Below, piece by piece: positions 6,228 to 13,549 of a DNA stretch of 17,735 nucleotides. Every line of letters starts with the position of its first letter. Position 1 is the stretch's first letter. A program made the translations under genes and the position numbers. Below the pieces are notes generated by a model. That model saw only the letters and a program-made list of their open reading frames with translations, did not search any database and had not been told where the DNA came from. This stretch comes from an uncultured Eggerthellaceae bacterium (lineage in GTDB: Bacteria; Actinomycetota; Coriobacteriia; Coriobacteriales; Eggerthellaceae). Location of the stretch: the NCBI GenBank assembly GCA_946631805.1, contig CAMPAJ010000005.1:1-17735 (forward strand), given 5' to 3'.

Positions 6228-8867
6228 ATGAGCACGTATATTCAACGTACAAAAGCGTTGACCGCTGCGCTCGTCCTTGCCCTGGCCATGGCATTTGGCC
6301 TGGTAAGTACGCAGCAAGCGTATGCTGCCGAAGGGGGTGAACTGCAGGCGGGAGCGTCTTTGGCCCCTGTGACAACGCAGGCTGATTACAAGTCTGATGT
6401 CGTTGCCGCGCCATTGGTTACCATCGCCGATGACGGGACCGAGCAATCTGCAGATCCAGCAGATTTGCAAATCGAGGCGATTTATTCGTATACCTCGAGC
6501 ACCAAGGCCAAGCGTCTGAACGAGGATGGTACGCCCAAGGACGTAGCTGTCACCATTTCGGCATCTGGCTTGCAGAAAGTAAAAGATGCGGAAGGCAACG
6601 TGGCCTACAAGATGGGCGTCGGCATCCCGGCTGCCGAAGGCAATGTCTATGCGTACGGCATGGGCAAGTGCCCTTCCGAGCCTGAGTTCAGCGCTGACGC
6701 AAAGGCCGGCTCGTTCACGAAGGGCGAGAAGACTTACGACGCATTTTACTTCGCGTCTGCAACGTCGCTCGCAGGTCAAGTTGGTTATGTGGCGGTGAAA
6801 AACGCTGCAGGCTATGTGACCAAATATGCTATCGATATGACCGATGTTTACGCCGCAGGAGAGCTGTCTCGCGGCTTATACGAAGTTGATGGGCTTCAGG
6901 CGGACACGGGCATGATCCTGCTCGATACGGCTGATTCCAAGGCATACATTAAGGTCGACAATGGACAGGTCAAGCTCCTGGTTCGCGTTTACAACATTGA
7001 CAAATACGATTACATGTTTGTCGGCGGCGTCGATGCGCGCCCCGCAGATACAGATTATGACAAGATGATCAAGGGCGTTCCGGTTCCCGCCGATGCTGCA
7101 TACATCGAAAGCGGAGCTCAGAAGAGCCGTATTTTTACCGACAATGACGGCGTGCTAGGCGCTAAGGGCATGAAATACAAAGCAGCGTATTTCGAACTGC
7201 CGATTACGCAAGCAGATGTTGCTGCCAAGAGCGTTACCGTGAGCTTGCACCGCAGTGCGTGGAGCCCCAGCAAGCCGAGCACTTGGATGGGCGAATCCGA
7301 CCATTTCCTGACGTTTACCGATTGCGCTGCCGTTGAGGGCGCGAACGACTTGGCCGATGGCGATATCTACCTTGAAGAAACGCAAGCGGCCGTCGATGCA
7401 ACGAATAAGATTCCGTTTGAGCCGACGGCTGACGACATGGCAGCGTATGCGACCGCCCTTACCGCTTACGGCGAGCTTGATTACTCCCCCGCTTACATCG
7501 ATCGTCTGTATCTCGACAAAGTCATTCCTGAGATCGGCGCTAAGATTAAGGCTGCAGATGCTGCCATCCCCAACATCGTTCCGGAAGACGGCGAGTATAT
7601 CTTCTCGCAGACGCTGAACAGCTACAACTATCCTTCGGTAGCTGAAGGCCTGTATAGCGATAGCTTGTATTCGGGCGTCTTGACGGTCAAAGACGGGAAG
7701 ATGACCGTTACGGTTGCTCAGCGTCGCGGCAGCTACGATTGGGCTTATCGTGGCTTCCCGACCGATGCGGCTGCAGCTGAGAAAGAATATGGTTCAGTCG
7801 ATAAGATTCCGGGTATTGTCTCCCTGGTTGACGAAGCGGACGTGTACCTTGACCATGCGGCAGGCACCATTGGCCCCGATGGCACCCATGAGGTCGATAC
7901 TGCTGGCCTGTACAAGATGTACACCGGCACGTTCGAGATCAGCTCGCTTGAAAAACCCCAGATGATTAGCTGGAAGGGTAGCAACTGGTATAACCGTTCC
8001 TTCACCTTCCATCAGGCAAACCTGTATCCCGCTGCCGCCATGGACGCGATGCGCTCCATCAATGCGCTGCTCAATTCCCCCGACCAGGAGGATCCGACGG
8101 TAGTTGATCCTGCATACAAGGTAGACTCCAGCAAGATTACCGATGCTAATGAGGCGGCTGTCAAAGCTGCGCGGGCAGCTTATAACGGCCTGAGCGCTGC
8201 TGACAAGGCTATTCTTGGCGAAACCATGGTTCTTTCGACGCCCGAAGCTGCAACCGATGGCCAGACGTATCTCCAGGCATTGAATGCTGCCGAGAAATAC
8301 TTCAACGAGAAAGCTGCCGCTCAGAAGAAGGCAGCTGACAAGAAGGCTGCGGACGGCGTCGTGGCCCTCATAAAGAAGGTCCCGGCTGCAAGCAAGGTTA
8401 CCGGTTCGAGCGAGACCGCCATTACCAAGGCGCGCGCAGCTTACAACAAGCTCACCAAGGATCAGAAGGCACTCGTTTCCAAGGCCAACGTGACGAAACT
8501 TACCAAGGCTGAGGCAAAGATCAAGGCACTGAAGAAGGTGACCAAGGTTACCGTTAACACTGCGACCGTAAACGTTACGAACATCAAGAAGGCCATCAAG
8601 AAGGCTAAGGGCGATGCGAAGTACGTCAAGACGATCGTCATTGGCGCGAAAGCTACCAAGATCACCAAGAACACTTTCAAGGGCTTTGCAAAGGTGACGA
8701 CCGTTCAGGTGAAATCTACGAAGTTCAAGAAGGCTGCCAACGTCAAGAACTGTTTCAAGGGCTCGAAGGTTACGACCGTAAAGGTTCCCAAGGCTAAGCT
8801 GAAGGCGTACAAGAAGATCTTCACCAAGAAGAACACTGGCGCCAAGAAGCTTACCGTCAAAAAGTAG
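6228..8867 (+). CDS. Large secreted NEAT-like surface protein with Lys-rich C-terminal module
   Basis: An 879-residue secreted protein, first gene after the riboswitch. The signal peptide (1-33) ends AYA before AEG. A beta-rich N-terminal region of unknown type (about 60-210) is followed by two NEAT-like domains: about 215-365 (GLYEVDG ... YDYMFVGG ... STWMGESDHFLTF) and 453-598 (DGEYIFSQTL ... LTVKDGKMTVTV ... SNWYNRSFTF). NEAT domains bind haem in the families studied; no clear YxxxY haem motif is visible, so the ligand may differ. Helical repeats (ARAAYNGLSAADK, ARAAYNKLTKDQK; about 640-770) come next. The C-terminal module (785-879) contains NCFKGSKVTTVKVPK and AYKKIF, shared with the LRR protein. 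AGGAGG precedes ATG 6228. No membrane anchor or sortase motif is seen. B12 control suggests a role in corrinoid or cobalt capture; that is inference. Confidence 0.8.
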   Translation: MSTYIQRTKALTAALVLALAMAFGLVSTQQAYAAEGGELQAGASLAPVTTQADYKSDVVAAPLVTIADDGTEQSADPADLQIEAIYSYTSSTKAKRLNEDGTPKDVAVTISASGLQKVKDAEGNVAYKMGVGIPAAEGNVYAYGMGKCPSEPEFSADAKAGSFTKGEKTYDAFYFASATSLAGQVGYVAVKNAAGYVTKYAIDMTDVYAAGELSRGLYEVDGLQADTGMILLDTADSKAYIKVDNGQVKLLVRVYNIDKYDYMFVGGVDARPADTDYDKMIKGVPVPADAAYIESGAQKSRIFTDNDGVLGAKGMKYKAAYFELPITQADVAAKSVTVSLHRSAWSPSKPSTWMGESDHFLTFTDCAAVEGANDLADGDIYLEETQAAVDATNKIPFEPTADDMAAYATALTAYGELDYSPAYIDRLYLDKVIPEIGAKIKAADAAIPNIVPEDGEYIFSQTLNSYNYPSVAEGLYSDSLYSGVLTVKDGKMTVTVAQRRGSYDWAYRGFPTDAAAAEKEYGSVDKIPGIVSLVDEADVYLDHAAGTIGPDGTHEVDTAGLYKMYTGTFEISSLEKPQMISWKGSNWYNRSFTFHQANLYPAAAMDAMRSINALLNSPDQEDPTVVDPAYKVDSSKITDANEAAVKAARAAYNGLSAADKAILGETMVLSTPEAATDGQTYLQALNAAEKYFNEKAAAQKKAADKKAADGVVALIKKVPAASKVTGSSETAITKARAAYNKLTKDQKALVSKANVTKLTKAEAKIKALKKVTKVTVNTATVNVTNIKKAIKKAKGDAKYVKTIVIGAKATKITKNTFKGFAKVTTVQVKSTKFKKAANVKNCFKGSKVTTVKVPKAKLKAYKKIFTKKNTGAKKLTVKK

Positions 8868-8889
8868 GTGTAGTTAGCATCTTGCTAGC

Positions 8890-8919
8890 ATGCGGTGAGG
8901 GCGACGGCCCTCACCGCAT
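8890..8919 (+). other. Intercistronic hairpin without T tract
   Basis: A perfect 13-bp inverted repeat (8890-8902, 8907-8919; loop GACG) lies between the first two genes after the riboswitch. No T run follows, so it is more likely an mRNA-stabilising or partial-attenuation element than a full terminator. Confidence 0.75.
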
Positions 8920-8953
8920 TGCTGTCTAAGTCAACGGAGAGGACGGGAAGCGT

Positions 8954-9979
8954 ATGACACGAACGAAGAACAAGCTGACGATTCGTGTGGCGGCTGCTTT
9001 GATGGCTGGCATACTCGCAGCTTTTTGCGCCCCCATGGCTTCTTACGCTTATAGCGGAATCTCGGCTGGTATGGTGGACGTTTTAAATGGTGGATCAGCG
9101 GAGACAGTTCAATCTGGCTGGACGACCATTACCAATGTCACCGAAACCAATCCCGACAGCGGCGACTATCATAAGAGCTACGGATGGCGCATCGTTTCCA
9201 CTGTTACGATCGAAGATGGACTTGTGACCGATGTGGTAGTAACCGGCAAGGGTATAGCGATGCCGGCTGTGCCCGAGATGGAAATGCCATATTTCGAGCC
9301 GTGCCATTACTACATGGAGGAGCGGATTATCGATGCAAAAATCGATGCCACTAATCCGGCGAGCGTTGATTCGATAGATGTTGTTTCAGGCGCAACTCAA
9401 ACGAGCCATTGGATAAAAGAAGCCACCAAAGAAGCTTTGGTTAAATGGAATGACCAGAAAATCGAGAACGCTTCCATCAAACTCGCCAAGACGAGCTTGA
9501 CCTATACAGGCAAGGCCTTGGCGCCTGCCGTGACGGTCAAATCCAAGTCTGGCAAGATGCTGATAAACGGCACCGACTACACGGTCGCCTACAAGAACAA
9601 CAAGAACGCCGGCAAGGCCACGGTAACCGTGACGGGCAAGGGCGTCTACAACGGCGCCAAGTCCGCAACGTTCACGATCGCCAAGGCCAAGCAAACCATC
9701 AAGGCCGCCAAGACCTATACGTTAAAGGCGAAGAACGTTAAGAAGAAGGCCCAAAAGCTTTCCGTGAAGTTCAAGGCGAGCGGAAACGGCAAGGTGACCT
9801 ACACCGCTGCCAAGACCGCTGGCGGCAAGGTTTCCATTGCCAAGAACGGCAAGGTGACTGTCAAGAAAGGCACCAAGAAGGGTACGTACACCCTCAAGGT
9901 TAAGGTCACGGCCGCGGCCAAAGGCAACTACGCCAAGACCACCGTCAAGAACGTGAAGCTCGTGGTCAAGGTCAAGTAG
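8954..9979 (+). CDS. Secreted FMN-binding domain protein fused to Ig-like domains
   Basis: A 341-residue secreted protein. The signal peptide (about 1-32) ends SYA before YSG. Residues about 75-165 form an FMN_bind domain: GWRIVSTVTIEDGLVTDVVV, then IDVVSGATQTS, in which Thr148 is the expected covalent FMN site for the flavin transferase ApbE. Residues about 170-240 are an MBG-type Ig-like domain (YTGKALAPAVTVK, GTDYTVAYKNNKNAGKATV, FTIAKA). A second beta-rich, strongly Lys-rich domain (about 245-341) follows and probably binds wall polymers. No membrane anchor is present, so this is likely a wall-side flavoprotein receiving electrons from the membrane relay encoded just downstream. ApbE is not in the window. 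The start ATG 8954 has a purine-rich GGAGAGGACGGGAAG upstream. Confidence 0.82.
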   Translation: MTRTKNKLTIRVAAALMAGILAAFCAPMASYAYSGISAGMVDVLNGGSAETVQSGWTTITNVTETNPDSGDYHKSYGWRIVSTVTIEDGLVTDVVVTGKGIAMPAVPEMEMPYFEPCHYYMEERIIDAKIDATNPASVDSIDVVSGATQTSHWIKEATKEALVKWNDQKIENASIKLAKTSLTYTGKALAPAVTVKSKSGKMLINGTDYTVAYKNNKNAGKATVTVTGKGVYNGAKSATFTIAKAKQTIKAAKTYTLKAKNVKKKAQKLSVKFKASGNGKVTYTAAKTAGGKVSIAKNGKVTVKKGTKKGTYTLKVKVTAAAKGNYAKTTVKNVKLVVKVK

Positions 9980-9988
9980 CAATTTCAT

Positions 9989-10056
9989 TGGCATGAACAT
10001 GCCATATATGAAGAACAACGCTATGGTTGGCGGCTATTTGGACTGCCAACCATAGC
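9989..10056 (+). other. Two intercistronic hairpins without T tract
   Basis: A 7-bp stem TGGCATG/CATGCCA (9989-9995, 9998-10004) is followed by a perfect 12-bp stem GCTATGGTTGGC/GCCAACCATAGC (10020-10031, 10045-10056). Neither has a T run. They sit between the secreted FMN protein and the membrane redox genes and could set relative expression. Confidence 0.72.
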
Positions 10057-10080
10057 TGCGTAAATGGGGATTTGCGGACA

Positions 10081-10536
10081 GTGCAAGATTTCTACGACAG
10101 ATTCAGGTTCTTCGGCGTCAAGGCGCTCAACTTGGCGCTTGTCGTCGTGCTGTTCGCGTTCTTCAGCACGTGGGCGGCCAAGGCGCAAGCGCACGATGAA
10201 GCCGTAGCTGATCAGATTGCCCAAGCGGAGCGCGCTGCAAGCCGTGGGCCCTATGCGACCGATGGTTCGTTTGAGGGGTCGGCCCGAGGTTACGGCGGCT
10301 TGGTGACGATGCGCGTTACGATCAAGGACGGCTACATCGATGCCGTCGAGGTCGTCGACGCATCGTCCGAAGACAAAGCGTGGCTCGACATGGCCGCCGT
10401 CCTGCCCGGCCGTATCGTCGATGCCCAGTCAACCGACATTGATGTCGTGTCGGGAGCTACGTACACGTCGGTCGGAATGCTCAACGGCGCAACCCAGGCG
10501 TTGCAGAAGTCCATGGCGGGGGAGGTGCAGCAATGA
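10081..10536 (+). CDS. Membrane-anchored FMN-binding domain protein
   Basis: A 151-residue protein with one N-terminal membrane helix (about 13-33, ALNLALVVVLFAFFSTW) and an outward-facing FMN_bind domain (about 57-145). Motifs are LVTMRVTIKDGYIDAVEVV and the flavinylation motif DVVSGATYTS, with Thr127 the likely FMN-carrying residue. It resembles the RnfG/NqrC-type single-domain flavoproteins that pass electrons across or along the outer face of the membrane. The start is taken as GTG 10081; in-frame TTG codons at 10027 and 10072 are alternatives, but the first would begin inside the hairpin. Its stop overlaps the next ATG by four bases (ATGA), so it is translationally coupled to the Fe-S protein, its probable electron donor. 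Confidence 0.85.
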   Translation: MQDFYDRFRFFGVKALNLALVVVLFAFFSTWAAKAQAHDEAVADQIAQAERAASRGPYATDGSFEGSARGYGGLVTMRVTIKDGYIDAVEVVDASSEDKAWLDMAAVLPGRIVDAQSTDIDVVSGATYTSVGMLNGATQALQKSMAGEVQQ

Positions 10537-11669
10537 CAGTAGGGGCAAAGCAAGTCAATCCAAATGCCAGCGTTCAGGCTCCTCGTCAGAGGCTGACAGC
10601 CAGCCAAGAGCGCAAACGCGTCATGAAACTGCACAAATCCGTTCGCTTTGCAGTACAGGTGCTGTTTTTCATCTTAACGCCGGCTGTGTTCTCGGGGACG
10701 TTTAGCGGGGTTAAGTACCTGTTCACGCAGCTTGGAACCGTTCAACCTTTGCAGGCGACTTCGTTCGTGGCGCTTCTTGTGGCAGTGCTCGTGTTCACGA
10801 TCGTGTTCGGACGCTTCTTCTGCGGATATGCCTGCGCTTTCGGGACGCTTGGGGATGTTCTGTACGCGGTATTCGAGGCTGTTCGGGCGAAAACGCCGGT
10901 ACCCCGGCCCGAGTTTCCCGCGCTCCTCGTCCGGATTCTTTCTCTGGTCAAGTACGTTGTGCTGGCAGGTGTTTGCGTTGCGTGCTTTTTCGGTGTTTGG
11001 GGCGCGTATTCGGGCTTTAGTCCTTGGGTGGCCTTCGCAGGGATTTTCTCGGGCTCGATCGAGGGCGTAAGCTGGGTTGCGCTCGGCTTGCTCGCGGCTA
11101 TTGTTGTTGGCATGATCGTGCGCGAACGATTCTTCTGCCAGTTCCTCTGCCCGCTTGGTGCGCTGTTTTCGCTCATGCCCGTGCTGGGTGTTTCCGAATT
11201 CGCCCGGACGCGCGGTCATTGCGCGCCCCGATGCGGCAAATGCCACGATGCGTGCCCAGTGGACATTTGGCCCGACCCCGATACGCTTGCTCATGGGGAA
11301 TGCATCTCCTGCGGACGCTGTGCAGATGCATGCCCCTTGGGCAACGTGAATTATGTCGCTCTTGAGCGGGGGACTTCCGGAGCCGCCCGTGTTGGCGGCG
11401 CGCAAGCAATTGCGGCGGAATCGTCCGATGCGGCCCTCGAAACGAACCAGGAAGCCGGCCTTTTGCCCGACGGGGACACTCGCGTGTCTGCCAGAGCTAT
11501 GCGCCCCGTGCGCAAGACGAAGGATTCGTGGTTGCTGTGGCGGGGGACGGGCGTCGGTTATACGCTGGCTAAAGCGGCTCTGCTTTTGGCGTTGTGCTGG
11601 GTGATGGGCGCGATGCGCTACGTGCCGGCGTTTTCGGAAATCGCAGGGCATGTGCCCTTGCCGTTTTAG
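10533..11669 (+). CDS. NosR/NapH-like membrane 4Fe-4S electron-transfer protein
   Basis: A 378-residue integral membrane protein. Hydrophobic segments lie at about 39-56, 76-94, 135-156, 180-196 and 343-362. It carries the family's paired membrane-edge motifs FFCGYACAFG (Cys97, Cys101) and FFCQFLCPLGAL (Cys202, Cys206). Two ferredoxin-type cluster motifs follow: CAPRCGKCHDACP (Cys230, 234, 237, 241) and CISCGRCADACP (Cys257, 260, 263, 267). This is the architecture of the NosR C-terminus, NapH and YccM, which move electrons from quinol or other donors toward extracytoplasmic acceptors. The first cluster has CxxxC rather than CxxC spacing. Residues 280-330 are a low-complexity linker. Flanked by FMN_bind proteins on both sides, it is the likely membrane entry point of a flavin-based outward electron relay. 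The electron donor is not identifiable here. Confidence 0.9.
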   Translation: MTVGAKQVNPNASVQAPRQRLTASQERKRVMKLHKSVRFAVQVLFFILTPAVFSGTFSGVKYLFTQLGTVQPLQATSFVALLVAVLVFTIVFGRFFCGYACAFGTLGDVLYAVFEAVRAKTPVPRPEFPALLVRILSLVKYVVLAGVCVACFFGVWGAYSGFSPWVAFAGIFSGSIEGVSWVALGLLAAIVVGMIVRERFFCQFLCPLGALFSLMPVLGVSEFARTRGHCAPRCGKCHDACPVDIWPDPDTLAHGECISCGRCADACPLGNVNYVALERGTSGAARVGGAQAIAAESSDAALETNQEAGLLPDGDTRVSARAMRPVRKTKDSWLLWRGTGVGYTLAKAALLLALCWVMGAMRYVPAFSEIAGHVPLPF

Positions 11670-11681
11670 GATAAGTTGGGA

Positions 11682-13472
11682 GTGCCGTTGAAAGCGTTTT
11701 CTCGGTTAAAGAGCTCGACGATGTGGCTGCTTATCCCTGCGCTGGTCGTAGCGGGGATGGTCGGTTCTGTCATATCGGGCTACGAGCCGCTCATGTTCGA
11801 TCCATCGCTTGTGCAAGAGGCGCAAGCTGCTCAGGCATCGACCGTGGCCTCCCTGAAACAGCGCGACGCCAAGGAAGAGTCGTCAAAGTCATCCGCAAGC
11901 GTGGCCCTGGGAGGAGGAACCCCGGCGCCGGCAGAAGCCGTGCAAACGGCTGCGGCGCCGAGCGTGGATGGCTTGGCCGACGGCACGTGGACGGGCTATG
12001 CGGCGTGCGGCCAGGGTAACGGGGACGGTTGGAAGCCTTATTACGTGGCCGTGACCATCGAGGTCAAGAACGGGAAAGTCACCGGCATTACAGATGTGCA
12101 GGGCACGTCGCAATCCGATTCCGGCGGCGCTCTTTCATGGGATCCTGGCGAAAACCAGTCATACCTCACCTGGGCCGCTTCGGGACGCAACGGGGCCGCG
12201 GGCGTGGTGTCTCAAATGAACTCTGCGCTCGGGTCGGGCAGCAGCCCTTCGGGAATCGACGCCGTTTCGGGTGCCACGTACTCATCAGCTGCTATATATA
12301 ATGCCTATGTCGCGGCGGTGAACAAGGCGGCGCGCGCAAATGGCGCTACATCGACGAACGCTCCTGCAACCGCTTCGAAGGCAAGCTCCGATTCCAGCAA
12401 GAAGTCGTCGTCAAACTCCGGGAAGAAGAAGACGAAGAAGGTTTCTGACTCCACCTCGAGTTCAGTAAAGAACAAGTCTCTCGCCGATGGAACGTGGGTG
12501 GGCTATGCCGCCTGCGGTGAGGGCAACGAAGAGGAATGGAGCCCCTATTACGTCGTGATGACGGTCACCGTGAAAAACGGAAAGGTCACGGGTATTTCAA
12601 AAGTTACGGGCTCTTCCAAGGGCGACACGGGCGCCAAATCCCTCAAATGGAACGAGTCGGAAAACAAGGCGTACCTGGATTGGGCGGCAGCAGGTCGCAC
12701 GAGGGGCGGTGTGAAGTACGTTGGCGTCGTTCCCCAAATAACTACTGCACTCGAGGCGGGGTCGTATCCGGCGAGCATCGATGCGGTGAGCGGTGCAACG
12801 TACTCGTCGGAATCCCTGCTCAAGGCCTTCTATGCTGCTCTAAAAAAGTCTGCAGATGCTGGCGGCGTGACGATTACGGAACCGACGAAGCCCGAGAAAT
12901 CGCAGAGCGCTGCGAGCCCAGACCCATCGCAGGGCGCGTCGAACCCCGATTCTTCCACGGGTTCCGAAGACCCAGCGAGCGGAAACTCTCCCGACCCCGA
13001 AGACCCGTCCGGATCGGAGGAATCGCCCGACCCGAACGATCCTTCCCAAGGCGATGATGGGCAGACGCCCACGCTGTACGTCGATGGCGCGTATTCGGGT
13101 TATGCGTTCTGCAAGGACCTTGACGAACCCAAAACCTATTCCCCCTATTACATAATCGTCGAAGTCGAGGTCGTTGACGGAAAGATTGCTCGAATCAGCG
13201 ATGTGTTCGCCGACAGCGAAGGCGTTGTCGATCCCTCATACAAATACGACAGCTCCGAGAACTCGACGTATCTGACGTTTGCCATACAAGGTGTGGGCAA
13301 ACGCGTGAAGGGCATGGTCGCCAAGATGCAGGAGAAGATAGATGCAGGCGAGGACGCAACACAGGTCGACGTGGTATCAAGTGCAACTTGGTCATCCAAA
13401 TCGATAGTGGAAGCGTACGGAAATGCCGTGAGCGGCATTCCCTTGCGCGAAGAAGAGGGTGCGTCGGAATAG
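11682..13472 (+). CDS. Membrane-anchored protein with three FMN-binding repeats
   Basis: A 596-residue protein. An N-terminal hydrophobic segment (about 14-33, MWLLIPALVVAGMVGSVISG) is an anchor or signal. Three homologous FMN_bind repeats (about 96-216, 265-390 and 465-586) are joined by Ser/Lys- and Asp/Pro/Ser-rich linkers. Repeats 1 and 2 carry the flavinylation motif DAVSGATYSS (Thr199, Thr373). Repeat 3 has DVVSSATWSS, with the Gly replaced by Ser, so its flavinylation is doubtful. Each repeat begins with an aromatic-Gly/Cys motif: GYAACGQGN, GYAACGEGN, GYAFCKDL. Multi-repeat FMN_bind proteins are thought to act as extracellular flavin wires. The start is uncertain: GTG 11682 is chosen, with TTG 11676 or TTG 11688 possible in the same frame. 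It lies 12 bases after the Fe-S gene and surely shares its transcript. Confidence 0.87.
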   Translation: MPLKAFSRLKSSTMWLLIPALVVAGMVGSVISGYEPLMFDPSLVQEAQAAQASTVASLKQRDAKEESSKSSASVALGGGTPAPAEAVQTAAAPSVDGLADGTWTGYAACGQGNGDGWKPYYVAVTIEVKNGKVTGITDVQGTSQSDSGGALSWDPGENQSYLTWAASGRNGAAGVVSQMNSALGSGSSPSGIDAVSGATYSSAAIYNAYVAAVNKAARANGATSTNAPATASKASSDSSKKSSSNSGKKKTKKVSDSTSSSVKNKSLADGTWVGYAACGEGNEEEWSPYYVVMTVTVKNGKVTGISKVTGSSKGDTGAKSLKWNESENKAYLDWAAAGRTRGGVKYVGVVPQITTALEAGSYPASIDAVSGATYSSESLLKAFYAALKKSADAGGVTITEPTKPEKSQSAASPDPSQGASNPDSSTGSEDPASGNSPDPEDPSGSEESPDPNDPSQGDDGQTPTLYVDGAYSGYAFCKDLDEPKTYSPYYIIVEVEVVDGKIARISDVFADSEGVVDPSYKYDSSENSTYLTFAIQGVGKRVKGMVAKMQEKIDAGEDATQVDVVSSATWSSKSIVEAYGNAVSGIPLREEEGASE

Positions 13473-13549
13473 CGCGAATGCGTGGATTGCGCGAGCTGTT
13501 GGACGCGGCGCTCGTGCGCTGCAGGCGGTTTGCGATGAAAGGTTAGAGG

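Noticed and set aside
10674..11651. Minus-strand open frame (325 codons) opposite the Fe-S membrane protein gene
   Set aside because: The plus-strand frame carries complete Cys cluster motifs and membrane helices; the antisense product has no recognisable domain.
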